Source: Hormoscilla sp. GM7CHS1pb (lineage in GTDB: Bacteria; Cyanobacteriota; Cyanobacteriia; Cyanobacteriales; Desertifilaceae). From it: 64,000 bases of DNA. Shown here piece after piece: positions 39,378 to 47,940 of the stretch; positions within the stretch are counted from its first letter, which is position 1; each line of letters starts with the position of its first letter. The DNA lies in NCBI GenBank assembly GCA_014323675.1, contig JACONN010000002.1:1656001-1720000 (forward strand), written 5' to 3'. Under the pieces are notes generated by a model. That model searched no databases. It was not told the DNA's origin and worked only from the letters and a program-made list of their open reading frames with translations. The translations under genes were made by a program, and so were the position numbers.

Positions 39378-39656
39378 TTATCCGCTAGCGCCACCGCGAC
39401 CAAAACTGCCAAAGCCTCCACGACCTCCTCTAGGCGCGGAAGGAGTTGTTGTACCAGTTCTCCCGGGACGCCCCACCCTACCCGGAGTCCCACCCCCGCC
39501 GCTAGGACCTCCGGGGTCGCAGTCATCTGATCGCCGTACTGTTCTGTCGTCACAATTTGACCGATTCCTTGAGAAGGAGTATGGGTTACAGGCTACAAGA
39601 AGGGAGGAAATCGCTACTACGACGATTATTTGAAATAAACCTGGTTTGAGTTTCAT
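39378..39656 (-). CDS. Small Gly-rich lipoprotein
   Basis: 92 residues. The N-terminus IIVVVAISSLLVAC is a signal peptide with a lipobox (L-V-A-C, Cys at about 22), so it should be lipid-anchored in the periplasm or outer membrane. The mature part is low-complexity, rich in Gly, Arg, Pro and Thr (GGPSGGGGTPGRVG, GGRGGFGSFGRGG). It lies just upstream of the glutathionylspermidine synthase-like gene. In other bacteria that family is also paired with small lipoproteins or membrane proteins, which supports this being real. Confidence 0.7.
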   Translation of the reverse strand: MKLKPGLFQIIVVVAISSLLVACNPYSFSRNRSNCDDRTVRRSDDCDPGGPSGGGGTPGRVGRPGRTGTTTPSAPRGGRGGFGSFGRGGASG

Positions 39657-39710
39657 GGCTAGTTTTCCTTTGTCAATATTAGCGGAACTAATGGCGATCG
39701 CGCTTTTGCC

Positions 39711-39745
39711 CAGAAACCCGGTATGGAGTAAAAACCGGGTTTCTT
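39711..39745. terminator. AAACCCGG hairpin between mcrC and lipoprotein gene
   Basis: AGAAACCCGG (39712-39721) pairs with CCGGGTTTCT (39735-39744). It lies upstream of the lipoprotein start on the minus strand and just after the mcrC stop, so it most likely ends transcription of neither cleanly; it is a copy of the AGAAACC repeat family. Confidence 0.5.
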
Positions 39746-39754
39746 CATTTTACA

Positions 39755-40921
39755 TTACTCCAGCAAATCCCGCAGAAATGCAACGCCAGCTCGATCGAGA
39801 TTGCCATCCAGGGAGAAAGTCAGACTGCGAACTCGGATATCGTCATTCTTGGCGTCTAGGGGAAAGCATAGGGGTTTTGGATAGACTAAAACTGCTTCGT
39901 AACATTTTGTTGCTTTTGCATAGCTGACCATTTGGTGGAAGTCCCCGATCGCCACTTTATCGCCAGTCTTGTATTTAGTATCCAGGATATAGCGTGCTGC
40001 ACCTGTTTGAGGGTCAGACAGGATTAAGTCGATCCGAAAATGCCGATTTTTATCCAGGGCGACGCGCTGTTGCTGCTTGACTAAAAATGTTTTGGCTGTA
40101 TGGTACTTCAGCCATTCGGCGACAAAAAGTTCGTATAAACGCTCCATATCCACTAAAAATGGTACCATGGCGCGATCGCCCTGCTTGTAAGAGGGTCCAG
40201 TATTTTCCAGAAAGAATCGACAGAGATGATGTAAAAGTCGATAATCTTGATTCAAACGGTTGTACTGTCGTCCCAGACAATCCGATGGACTACAGGGTAG
40301 CATAGTCACCAAACCTGATAAAGTATAATAAGCTTTTCTGACGGTGGGCCAGACTCGTTCCGAACACAAACCACTGCGACAAAGGAGCAACATTGTCCAA
40401 GCGAGAATCTGATTTTCCTTGATATCCCTAGTCGGTTCTTGATAGTGGCAGTTGAGCTTGACATTACCAGGGGAGGAGATCGATTGTAGCACGCGCCCCC
40501 GCAGGTAAGCCAGTTGCTGAGTTTTCGGCAAGTAAGCCCGATATAATCCTTGACGACATCTGTCTAGGATGCCCTGGGCGAGCAGATAAGCTAATTGCTC
40601 GTATAATTCCTCGATGGTTTGACAGTCAATCAGACCTTCGAGTACCCGAAAGCTCTTTAACTTGTAAGCATAGGCCAGCATCCCAAATAAGTCGTGCAAT
40701 GGCACTTTCGGATGCAGGACGATGCTGAATTCTGGCGTCAAGGGGATATAACCAACCCATCCTTTTGAGGTAAATTGCCAGCGATCGCCTGTTGGGGTAT
40801 CTTGCAGTTTCACATCTAGTTGACTGCTGTACTTTTGCCGCAACTGGTCAACTACTGACTGGGGAAGATCCTCCCGGGGCAGGGATAGGGATTTATGTTC
40901 TGTCAGGAAGATCGTTTTCAT
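39755..40921 (-). CDS. mcrC: McrC-like component of McrBC restriction system
   Basis: About 388 residues from the ATG at 40921 (MKTIFLTEHKSLSLPREDLP); the longer frame to 41086 crosses repeat DNA and is rejected. McrC supplies the nuclease and stimulates McrB in the modified-DNA restriction complex. Visible: VGYIPLTPEFSIVLHPKVPL, FGMLAYAYKL, and the PD-(D/E)XK core HFRIDLILSD then ARYILDTKYK followed by FHQMVSYAKATKCYEAVLVY. The tail reads NDDIRVRSLTF, five residues shorter than the paralogous tail at 49.9-50.1 kb (NDDIRFFRNGVRSLTF). It is separated from mcrB by a ParD/ParE cassette. Confidence 0.88.
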   Translation of the reverse strand: MKTIFLTEHKSLSLPREDLPQSVVDQLRQKYSSQLDVKLQDTPTGDRWQFTSKGWVGYIPLTPEFSIVLHPKVPLHDLFGMLAYAYKLKSFRVLEGLIDCQTIEELYEQLAYLLAQGILDRCRQGLYRAYLPKTQQLAYLRGRVLQSISSPGNVKLNCHYQEPTRDIKENQILAWTMLLLCRSGLCSERVWPTVRKAYYTLSGLVTMLPCSPSDCLGRQYNRLNQDYRLLHHLCRFFLENTGPSYKQGDRAMVPFLVDMERLYELFVAEWLKYHTAKTFLVKQQQRVALDKNRHFRIDLILSDPQTGAARYILDTKYKTGDKVAIGDFHQMVSYAKATKCYEAVLVYPKPLCFPLDAKNDDIRVRSLTFSLDGNLDRAGVAFLRDLLE

Positions 40922-41179
40922 GGGGCATCGATCGGGAAAATATTTTATTATCGTAGGGCGGGCGTCTCGCCTGCCCGAGGGATGGTGCGATCGGTGAATC
41001 TTTCCCGCAAGTAAATTGAGAATTGCGAATGGAGAATGGTGTATACGCAGTGCGCGTAGCGCTAGGTCGAATGGGAAATAGCCCAATGCTCTATTTTTTA
41101 TTCTCTATTTTCCATTCTCTATTCTCAATTTGCTTTCACTGGGATGCACCCTAAGAATCGTACTGTTTCAATTACTTCG

Positions 41180-41485
41180 TTAACCATCATCAGACTCAAA
41201 AAACAGGGATGGTAAATCTCGATATCCACTCACTACACGAACAATTTCCACTCCATTTTCAATCACTCGATACAGAATAATGTAACCTTCTATGGGAATC
41301 CCCCGCAGTGAAGGTTTTATTTCCGCATAACTGCGTCCCATATTGGGAAACTCAACTAAATTCCGGCATTTTTTCTCAAATTACTCTACAAACGGTTCCC
41401 CTGCCTCTATATTCCAACTGACAAAATAGTCAAAAATTCCATCTAAGTCACGACTGGCTAAAGGAGATATAATGTAGTTACTCAT
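41180..41485 (-). pseudogene. ParE-type toxin with premature stop
   Basis: Translating from ATG 41485 gives MSNYIISPLASRDLDGIFDY and FVSWNIEAGEPFVE, then TAA (41383-41381). The same frame continues FEKKCRNLVEFPNMGRSYAE, IKPSLRGIPIEGYIILYRVI and VRVVSGYRDLPSLF to a stop at 41180. That is a full-length RelE/ParE fold (normal length about 100 residues) with one nonsense codon. Its start overlaps the antitoxin stop by 4 bp (ATGA). Confidence 0.85.
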
Positions 41486-41751
41486 TGGTTGTTTTGTTGA
41501 CTTGCTTTGTGTAATCGATCGCGCAGTCTAGCAATAACTTCGGCTCCATCGATTCCTTCACCTCTATCCAATTGTTCTATACCTAATTCAACTTTGGCGC
41601 GAGTTTCTTCTACCCAATGGAGATATTCTCTGTCTCGTTCTGCTAGCAGTTGAAACGCCTTCACTATTACATCATCAATCGTGCGATACTTGCCACTCTG
41701 TAGCTGTTGGCGCACAAAGGCTTCTTGCTCTGGTTTGAGAGTTATCGTCAT
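41482..41751 (-). CDS. ParD-type antitoxin
   Basis: 89 residues. MTITLKPEQEAFVRQQLQSG and YRTIDDVIVKAFQLLAERDR form the ribbon-helix-helix DNA-binding domain of CC2985/ParD antitoxins. The C-terminus (GIEQLDRGEGIDGAEVIARL) would bind the toxin. Its partner ParE directly downstream (4-bp ATGA overlap) carries a nonsense codon, so the antitoxin may persist without a toxin. The cassette sits between mcrB and mcrC on the same strand, an unusual place for it. Confidence 0.87.
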   Translation of the reverse strand: MTITLKPEQEAFVRQQLQSGKYRTIDDVIVKAFQLLAERDREYLHWVEETRAKVELGIEQLDRGEGIDGAEVIARLRDRLHKASQQNNQ

Positions 41752-41948
41752 CTTTCTTATGAATAGCTACTATTAAATATACTACCATCTGACATGGAAA
41801 TCGTCAACCAGGTCTCGATCTATTGCGTTTCTGTCCGTGGGAAAGGGGTTTGAGGGTTATGCCGAGTCTAGTCCATGCTTTTGATGTACCGGTGTCACGG
41901 TCATAGGACAGGCGAGAGACTCGTCCCACGTACCGAAGTTCGCCCGAA

Positions 41949-43601
41949 CTACCCGTTTCGGGAAAATATTTTCTGCTGAATATTATCCCAGCGAAACTCG
42001 TTAACTTGCTCCATGCGATCGAAGAAATATTCTTCCAGATAGGGTTCGATTTCCAGAAGCCAGATATCGGGAAGTTCTTGGGCTAGGTTATCTGTTAAAA
42101 AGAAAGAGATTCCCAGTTCGTAATGCTTGTCGGCGATCGCCTGATTCAACTGTTCCAGTATAGCAATCAAGCCCTCCACCGGAAAACCGGTATTGGTGTG
42201 ATACCGCCGCAGCACCTGATAGTTGGGGCGCAGTTCGATGAAGGCGAACCGGCGGCGCAGAGCATAATCCACTAGGGCGATCGAGCGATCGGCAGTATTC
42301 ATTGTACCAATCAGGCGGACATTTGCGGGAATGGCAAAAGGTTCTTTGCTACCAGCTAAAGGAATGGTGCGATCGCGGTACTCCAGCAAGTACATCAATT
42401 CACCAAACACCTGAGCCAGATGAGCGCGATTAATTTCATCAATAATCATCACGCACCGACCGGATCTATATTTCGCCCGATGGCAGAATTCTAGAAAGCG
42501 ACCGGGAACCAGGGGATAGGTGAGTTCTCCAGCTTCACTTTGGGGACGAATACCCTGAATAAAGTCTTCATAGGAGTAGGCTGGATGAAATTGGACCAGT
42601 TCCGAGAACCCATCACCACAGCCGATTAAATGTTGGGCCATCTGTTGAGCAATGAAAGTTTTTCCAGTTCCCGGGGTTCCCGATAAAATGGCTTGCTTTT
42701 TACGCTCGATCGCCCGTACCCAGGGCTCTAATTCTGATATTGTCAAGCCAGTTTCCTCAGCCCATTGGGCTAAAGTATATTCCGGTTGCATCTTACTCCG
42801 AGGTGAGGGCACAGTTCCGGCAGTAAATCTGTCACTTAAATAGGTAATTTTATCCCCCGAAAGCTTTCCCCCGGAGGGGATATTTGCTGCTATTTTTTTC
42901 ACATCCACAAGCCAGTGGCAAAACATATCGAACAAATCGGAATTTTTCAGTGCTAACACCCCAGGTCGATCCATCTCCTGAGCTAATTGAGCAATTATCT
43001 TCCGTCCTAGCTGATTAACTGGAGGATAATCTGTTATCTTTTCACTATAACCTTTCTGGCCAAAATAGTTAATTACCTGTAGGGATTGACGATCGATCGC
43101 CAGAAAGCGATCGGGTTGCAGTCCATTCAGGATCGGCGCAATCATGGGGATGGAAAAGCTCTGAGAGTATGGATTTTGGTAAAATTTGATACAAGCTGCG
43201 GATAGCTGATGGGGATGGCTATGGCAGCGACTGAAAAAATTGACTAAATTTTTTCCTACTATCTGGATAATTTTGAGCGCACAAACATTAAAATTCGTCC
43301 GCTGGGCCAGCAACTCTCTCTGGCGATCGGGGGATGCTGGAATATGCAAAGATATTACTTGGTTTACATCAGTCAATTGCAAATCAGTATCGGGGAACAG
43401 TTGTAATAATATGGGTTCAGTTCCCCCTGATGCTGATGCTGATGTTGCTGATGCTGATGCTGATGCGATCGCTTGCAACTGATGACTTATTTGCTGACGC
43501 TGCTTTTCATAGGCGGCTTTTTGGCTGAGACCATCAGGGGTGTATAGATATGAGCTGATAAATTCCTGAAATAGCCCGATCAACTTGCTTTTACCGATCA
43601 C
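41949..43601 (-). CDS. mcrB: McrB-like AAA+ GTPase/ATPase
   Basis: 550 residues. The C-terminal AAA+ motor has Walker A GTPGTGKT (about 308-315), Walker B VMIIDEINRA (about 384-393), the McrB signature GTMNTADRSIALVDYALRRR (432-451) and an ELGISFFLTDNL tail. The N-terminal 270 residues are a specificity region that I do not recognise; an SASASASATSASASG linker (about 47-60) is encoded by a trinucleotide-like GATGCT repeat. The GTG start at 43601 overlaps the ASCH gene stop by 4 bp (GTGA), so translation is coupled. It is the motor that would move DNA for McrC cleavage. Confidence 0.92.
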   Translation of the reverse strand: MIGKSKLIGLFQEFISSYLYTPDGLSQKAAYEKQRQQISHQLQAIASASASATSASASGGTEPILLQLFPDTDLQLTDVNQVISLHIPASPDRQRELLAQRTNFNVCALKIIQIVGKNLVNFFSRCHSHPHQLSAACIKFYQNPYSQSFSIPMIAPILNGLQPDRFLAIDRQSLQVINYFGQKGYSEKITDYPPVNQLGRKIIAQLAQEMDRPGVLALKNSDLFDMFCHWLVDVKKIAANIPSGGKLSGDKITYLSDRFTAGTVPSPRSKMQPEYTLAQWAEETGLTISELEPWVRAIERKKQAILSGTPGTGKTFIAQQMAQHLIGCGDGFSELVQFHPAYSYEDFIQGIRPQSEAGELTYPLVPGRFLEFCHRAKYRSGRCVMIIDEINRAHLAQVFGELMYLLEYRDRTIPLAGSKEPFAIPANVRLIGTMNTADRSIALVDYALRRRFAFIELRPNYQVLRRYHTNTGFPVEGLIAILEQLNQAIADKHYELGISFFLTDNLAQELPDIWLLEIEPYLEEYFFDRMEQVNEFRWDNIQQKIFSRNG

Positions 43602-44071
43602 GAGATAATTTCCTCACTAAAATTATAACTTTCCCCAATTTGGCATTCAGCCAAACTTTCAACAATACTGACTTCACCAGCTTTCAGATAACGATAACCT
43701 TGGGGCGGATAAAATTTCGCCCAATGCTGTCTAATAAGTTCTAACTTTACCGGTTTGCTAAAGCGCTGTGGTTGGCGCAAGCAAATTCCAAATCCGACCG
43801 ACTTACCTTGATAATAGCTATAAAACTTATTTTTGCCTATCCCCGCTTTATTTTTTACCATCTGCCAAAGATCCTCTAGAGACTCTTCAATAATTTCTTC
43901 TACTACAAATAAACCTAATAAAGCCTTTTGAGGACAAGAAGCATAGACTAAAACGCGATCGCCAGCAATTAATTTTGGACGAACCCGACGCAGCTCTACC
44001 GTCTTTTCCCCATTAAATATTTTTTTAGCATACTCTGGTTGCATCGACAATAATAATACCGTATTTTTCAT
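43598..44071 (-). CDS. ASCH domain protein
   Basis: 157 residues from ATG 44071 (10 bp after the stop of the upstream gene; the frame also extends to 44116). VLLLSMQPEYAKKIFNGEKT then VELRRVRP (about residues 4-31) is the classic ASCH signature, followed by GDRVLVYASCPQKALLGLFV. ASCH domains have a PUA-like fold and bind RNA or modified nucleotides. The tail (SIVESLAECQIGESYNF) is unremarkable. Being coupled to mcrB, it could recognise modified bases for the McrBC complex; that is inference. Confidence 0.85.
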   Translation of the reverse strand: MKNTVLLLSMQPEYAKKIFNGEKTVELRRVRPKLIAGDRVLVYASCPQKALLGLFVVEEIIEESLEDLWQMVKNKAGIGKNKFYSYYQGKSVGFGICLRQPQRFSKPVKLELIRQHWAKFYPPQGYRYLKAGEVSIVESLAECQIGESYNFSEEIIS

Positions 44072-44081
44072 TAACTTAAAC

Positions 44082-46181
44082 CTAACTTTCAGTGCCCATA
44101 TGATAAATGATAGCAAAAATTTCCGGAGATATATAATAAGGCAACTGCATGGGCACTTTTTTGCCGATAATTTCTTGAACTTTTTTCAATGGTATCGGTT
44201 GGCTAAACAATTCCGTATCGCTGAATGCGATCGCCATGATATCCTGCTGAAGATTACAGCGAGCTACATTATATACATTTTGCCATTCATAGATGCCCAA
44301 GTTCCGGAAGCGCCGATATAGCTCCTTGGGTTTGCCGATCGCCACATCGGACAACCGGGAGCAAGCGCGCACAGCACTTACCCCCGTATATCCCCGGTCT
44401 TTATCATCGCTCACATACCACAGAATTCTCCCATTTACCCCCGGCTTTAATTCTTTCGGTCCCTTCTTGGATTTATAATAAACCGCATCCCGGTTAATTA
44501 CCAGATCCGGCTTCCTCGCTCCAAACAAGGTTTGATTAGCTAAGTTCACATCGAATAAGTTATGGGCCCAAAAAGGCTTAATGGGAATGATAAAACTAGG
44601 TATTTCTGCATCAATAATTTTAGCAGGAAATAGATAACCTTCCATCTCCCACATATTTTGGGGCTCTTTTTCCTCTCTAATAATGTTAGCAAAATTTAGA
44701 CAAAAATTATATTCCTGTCCCCCAATATTAGCTAAATCTGACAGTCGCTCTGCCAACTGCCTTTTTGTTTCCGCAACAGCTATGTTTACCCTCAAAAAGC
44801 CATCCTTTACATTCACAAAATTATCTTTGTGAATAGCTGCAGTCACTATTTCCGGCAAGTTGCGATCGGTTATTCTGGTAAATTGACGCTGTTCCTTAGC
44901 GGAAATTAATGTCCCCAGAAAAATTAGGTGACGGGCAATAGTAGAAGAGATCGGGCGATCGGCAACTCGTAGCATGGGAATTTCTAGCTCCTGCTGCTTA
45001 TGGCGATCGTGGACTACTAAAGCAATTGGTTGATTTTCTCCTTCCGTGGCCACCAAACATTCAAACTTATCTAATTCTGCCACAAACCGACGTAACTTCT
45101 GCTGAAATTCTGCTTTCGTTTCACCCTGTTTAACAGCTTGAAAGCAGTCATATAAAATAATTTCTTTGCCACTGTTAATCCGAACATGCCTTAAAAAAGT
45201 TCCGGCCAGAAGCACGGGCTGATAGTCCGTATTTTTGCGGACCTCATCTAATTTAATAACTAGATCCGTAGGGGAGAGAATAGATAACTTAAATTGTTCG
45301 TATACTTCGTCCGCCAGATCCAATATTCTCCGATCTTGGGTCAGGAAAATCTGCACGTCTGATGCCATAATTCTAGCAATATTTCGCATATCTGATGCGG
45401 AGAATCTTTCTTTTTCAGCAAAAAAATATTTCAGGGAATCATAAACATTATCTAATTTTTGGCGCTCGCAAGGCAAGCGAGTAAATCTTTGGGCAAATTT
45501 GTGCTTGACCTTTCTCTCCTCTAGATTACTAATTTTATTAATTTTATTAAAAATTTCATCAGTCAAGCACAAGTTCAACTCATCCTGTAACCAATCAGCT
45601 AATAGCAATTGAGATTCGGCAGTGTTCTCATCATCATAAAGCTCGAAAAAAATGCGATCGTCTATAACTACAGATAACTTATCTTCCCGTTGACGAAGGG
45701 CAGCATAATTAAAAAGATCGGGATGACCGTAGTCCAGCCACCAATAGGTGTTTAATTTTTTAGGAGTTTTCGCATTTTTATCAAATTGAGCGACAAAACC
45801 CAACTTAGGCCAAAAATTTTCCAAGTGATAATCCCGGCGACAGGTTAACCCAATGCCACGATATTCTTTGGTAATGCCGACCAGATGGTCCACAAGCTTT
45901 TTGGCTATGCCATAACCGCGATATGATGGATCGACGCACAGATGAACGAGAGTGACGCGATCGAAAGAATTAGAAGGGGAATATAATAAATAGCCAATAC
46001 ATTGTTTGCGATCGAGAGCGACAATTATATGGCCCGAAGCAGCTTTTCTGATAAAAGCGCCTTCGGGAAAAAAGCTCAGAGTTTTTTTATGGGCATCACC
46101 AAGGGCTACGACTGTGGGCAAATAGGGGGAGCGATCGTCAATCACTTCCATGGTAATCTGTGGCAGGGCTGTCACTTGCAC
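44082..46181 (-). CDS. GNAT acetyltransferase-PIN-PUA-like fusion protein
   Basis: About 699 residues. The GNAT domain occupies residues 10-135, with the acetyl-CoA loop VDPSYRGYGIAKKLVDHL. A PIN-like nuclease domain follows (VVIDDRIFFELYD, then MASDVQIFLTQDRRILDLAD, about residues 170-310), whose acidic residues fit a metal site. The C-terminal region NGRILWYVSDDKDRGYTGVS, AVRACSRLSDV and NVYNVARC looks like an ASCH/EVE (PUA-like) domain; this last call is tentative. The nominal GTG at 46181 is close to the RBS GAGGAG, and GTG 46175 has better spacing. It is encoded just upstream of the ASCH gene and downstream of xisI. Confidence 0.72.
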   Translation of the reverse strand: MQVTALPQITMEVIDDRSPYLPTVVALGDAHKKTLSFFPEGAFIRKAASGHIIVALDRKQCIGYLLYSPSNSFDRVTLVHLCVDPSYRGYGIAKKLVDHLVGITKEYRGIGLTCRRDYHLENFWPKLGFVAQFDKNAKTPKKLNTYWWLDYGHPDLFNYAALRQREDKLSVVIDDRIFFELYDDENTAESQLLLADWLQDELNLCLTDEIFNKINKISNLEERKVKHKFAQRFTRLPCERQKLDNVYDSLKYFFAEKERFSASDMRNIARIMASDVQIFLTQDRRILDLADEVYEQFKLSILSPTDLVIKLDEVRKNTDYQPVLLAGTFLRHVRINSGKEIILYDCFQAVKQGETKAEFQQKLRRFVAELDKFECLVATEGENQPIALVVHDRHKQQELEIPMLRVADRPISSTIARHLIFLGTLISAKEQRQFTRITDRNLPEIVTAAIHKDNFVNVKDGFLRVNIAVAETKRQLAERLSDLANIGGQEYNFCLNFANIIREEKEPQNMWEMEGYLFPAKIIDAEIPSFIIPIKPFWAHNLFDVNLANQTLFGARKPDLVINRDAVYYKSKKGPKELKPGVNGRILWYVSDDKDRGYTGVSAVRACSRLSDVAIGKPKELYRRFRNLGIYEWQNVYNVARCNLQQDIMAIAFSDTELFSQPIPLKKVQEIIGKKVPMQLPYYISPEIFAIIYHMGTES

Positions 46182-46217
46182 TCTCCTCTCAGCAAGGTAT
46201 GTTTTCTGTCGTCAAAA

Positions 46218-46553
46218 TTAAGCGATCGCGTATTCTGTATGTTTTCTGACGTGGGGCGGATGGAAAGCGAGAACGATTTTATCTTTGGGTACTCCAGCGG
46301 CCACCAATGTCTCGGTAATGCTGTCTTCCGTGCCGTCAAAATGAATCCATATTTTATCATTTTTGATCTGAACGTGAACCAGACAGTGATGAATGTGCTG
46401 TTGGGAATTCCACCCTTCCTTGACGATCGTAAAATGGTTGCGATCGAGACTTTCAATGACAATACTGTTTATCTGACCGTGACTGTAAGGTATACTAGCA
46501 TAGTCTGACAATGTTTGGTAGATGAGCCGGCGATATGCCTCTACGGTATTCAT
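46218..46553 (-). CDS. xisI: XisI-like protein
   Basis: 111 residues from ATG 46553, preceded by an ideal AGGAGGT (46563-46569). IPYSHGQINSIVIESLDRNH, IKNDKIWIHFDGTEDSITET and VPKDKIVLAFHPPHVRKHTE are the XisI signature. XisI and its usual partner XisH were first linked to excision of the fdxN element in heterocystous cyanobacteria, but they are very widespread and their biochemical role is unclear. No xisH precedes it here; tandem repeats do. It lies 36 bp before the GNAT-PIN gene on the same strand. Confidence 0.9.
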   Translation of the reverse strand: MNTVEAYRRLIYQTLSDYASIPYSHGQINSIVIESLDRNHFTIVKEGWNSQQHIHHCLVHVQIKNDKIWIHFDGTEDSITETLVAAGVPKDKIVLAFHPPHVRKHTEYAIA

Positions 46554-46595
46554 TCTACTATTACCTCCTGTTTTGAGTCGAATACAATCGGTGCT

Positions 46596-46860
46596 AAGGT
46601 TGAGTTGAGGCACGAAACCCAACCGGTGTATCTCCCGAATGGCAGTTCGTAGTTCGTAGGTTGGGTAGAGGCACGAAACCCAACCAGTGTATCTCTCAAA
46701 TGGCAGTTCGTAGGTTGGGTAGAGGCACGAAACCCAACCGTGTATCTCTCAAATGGCAGTTCGTAGGTTGGGTAGAGGCACGAAACCCAACCAGTGTATC
46801 TCTCAAATGGCAGTTCGTAGGTTGGGTAGAGGCACGAAACCCAACCAGTGTATCTCATTT
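46596..46860. repeat. Tandem repeat, about five copies of a 54-bp unit
   Basis: Each unit contains AGGTTGGGTAGAGGCACGAA and ACCCAACC plus GTGTATCTC and CAAATGGCAGTTCGT. It is made from the cyanobacterial palindrome GTTGGGTTTCGTGCC...; a single related copy lies at 47078-47110. The units differ by a few bases, with no unique spacers, so it is not a CRISPR array. It lies just upstream of xisI. Confidence 0.85.
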
Positions 46861-47517
46861 TTGACAGGCGTAGATGACGAAAAGGACGGAGATGACGAAG
46901 ATAGAAGAGGAAATTTTTATCTTTGACAAAAATGAGATGCTCCAAGATATCTGGCATTGAAATGCACCTATGCGATCGGGTTCCACTCGTGCCAGGATAT
47001 TAGCATATAATATACTGACCCAAGGCATTTTCTCTATCTTTAACGAGAGACGGACTGATGAAACACAACCGCGAAGCGTGTTGGGTTTCGTTCCTCAACC
47101 CAACCTACAGTTGCATTATTTAAAGTACCAGAGATCGAGAAAAACCCGGTACGAGCAAAAAACCGGGTTCTTGCACCTGTAGCAACAAGCGGCATCTGGT
47201 TAAAACCAGAGGCTAAGAACAAAAGTCTACAAAAATGGCGGGCATCCTTTTAGCGACAAGGCGGACAGTGGGTTAAAACCCACTTAAGCTATGAGCCGGG
47301 GGTTTGAACCCCCGGCGGATCATGAGGCTTATCGAGAATGGTGCAAGATCTCAGGTTGATGGAAATGAGTACATATCCAGCGGAACTGGCTGCTGCCGGT
47401 GCCAGAGCAGCAAAATTAAGACAAACGTTTATAGGGGCGATCGCGAACCGTTCACCGAAAATCGGGCCAGCGGATCGCCCCAACAATCTTATCTGCGGTG
47501 CAATGCCAATGAGGGGA
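46861..47517. repeat. Repeat-rich region without recognisable genes
   Basis: Contains a GTTGGGTTTCGTTCCTCAAC palindrome (47079-47107), an AAACCCGG hairpin (47149-47171) and a GGTTAAAACCCACTTAAGCT plus CCGGGGGTTTGAACCCCCGG element (47271-47322). Coding frames in 46861-47517 on either strand are short and show no family features. Confidence 0.55.
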
Positions 47518-47853
47518 CTATCTGGCAAAACACTCCATACTGAGGGGCACCAAGTCTCCGTGAGCCGTGAGGCCCAATAACATGGGCTCATTCGGTCGAA
47601 TGAGATCGCCGGTGATCGCGCATCGCTCCTCCTTGCGGGCGATCGCATCAATACTGCTGCGGATATCATGGAGTTGCAACTCGGACCTGTATTGACCGGA
47701 TTTCTGCTGGACGTAGTTCCAGAGGATATTGCGTACCATTGCTTGATAGCCCTGACCTCCAGCCAGTCGCTTCAGTTGATTCTTCAGTTCCCTTTCCAAG
47801 CGGATGCTGGTGACTTCCATTTCGCTGGTTGAGGTGCGTGGTAATGTAGGCAT
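47518..47853 (-). CDS. Ribbon-helix-helix-like protein, cyanobacterial
   Basis: 111 residues from ATG 47853, with GGAG 12 bp upstream. The N-terminal part EMEVTSIRLERELKNQLKRL looks like an RHH/CopG DNA-binding strand-helix, followed by GQGYQAMVRNILWNYVQQKS. The C-terminal part ERCAITGDLIRPNEPMLLGL suggests a small metal-binding or beta domain. It resembles an antitoxin or regulator, but no toxin partner lies beside it: the next gene upstream is the IS1-like element. Unknown function. Confidence 0.65.
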   Translation of the reverse strand: MPTLPRTSTSEMEVTSIRLERELKNQLKRLAGGQGYQAMVRNILWNYVQQKSGQYRSELQLHDIRSSIDAIARKEERCAITGDLIRPNEPMLLGLTAHGDLVPLSMECFAR

Positions 47854-47940
47854 GATTTTTTTTCTCCAAAATAAGTGGACTAATCTGTAATCTTAGTGTA
47901 GTATATAAAAGTTTAGTTCAAGTAGTCGCTTTCAAAATTT

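Noticed and set aside
39755..41086. N-terminal 55 codons of the long mcrC frame
   Set aside because: Encoded by a GTAGGGCGGGCGTC-type repeat; the ATG at 40921 starts the conserved protein.
46596..46860. Possible CRISPR array
   Set aside because: The whole 54-bp unit repeats, with no unique spacers, and it is built from a known-type palindrome.
46550..46957. 135-codon frame with YTGWVSCLYPTYELPFER repeats
   Set aside because: Translation of the tandem DNA repeat upstream of xisI; no independent support.
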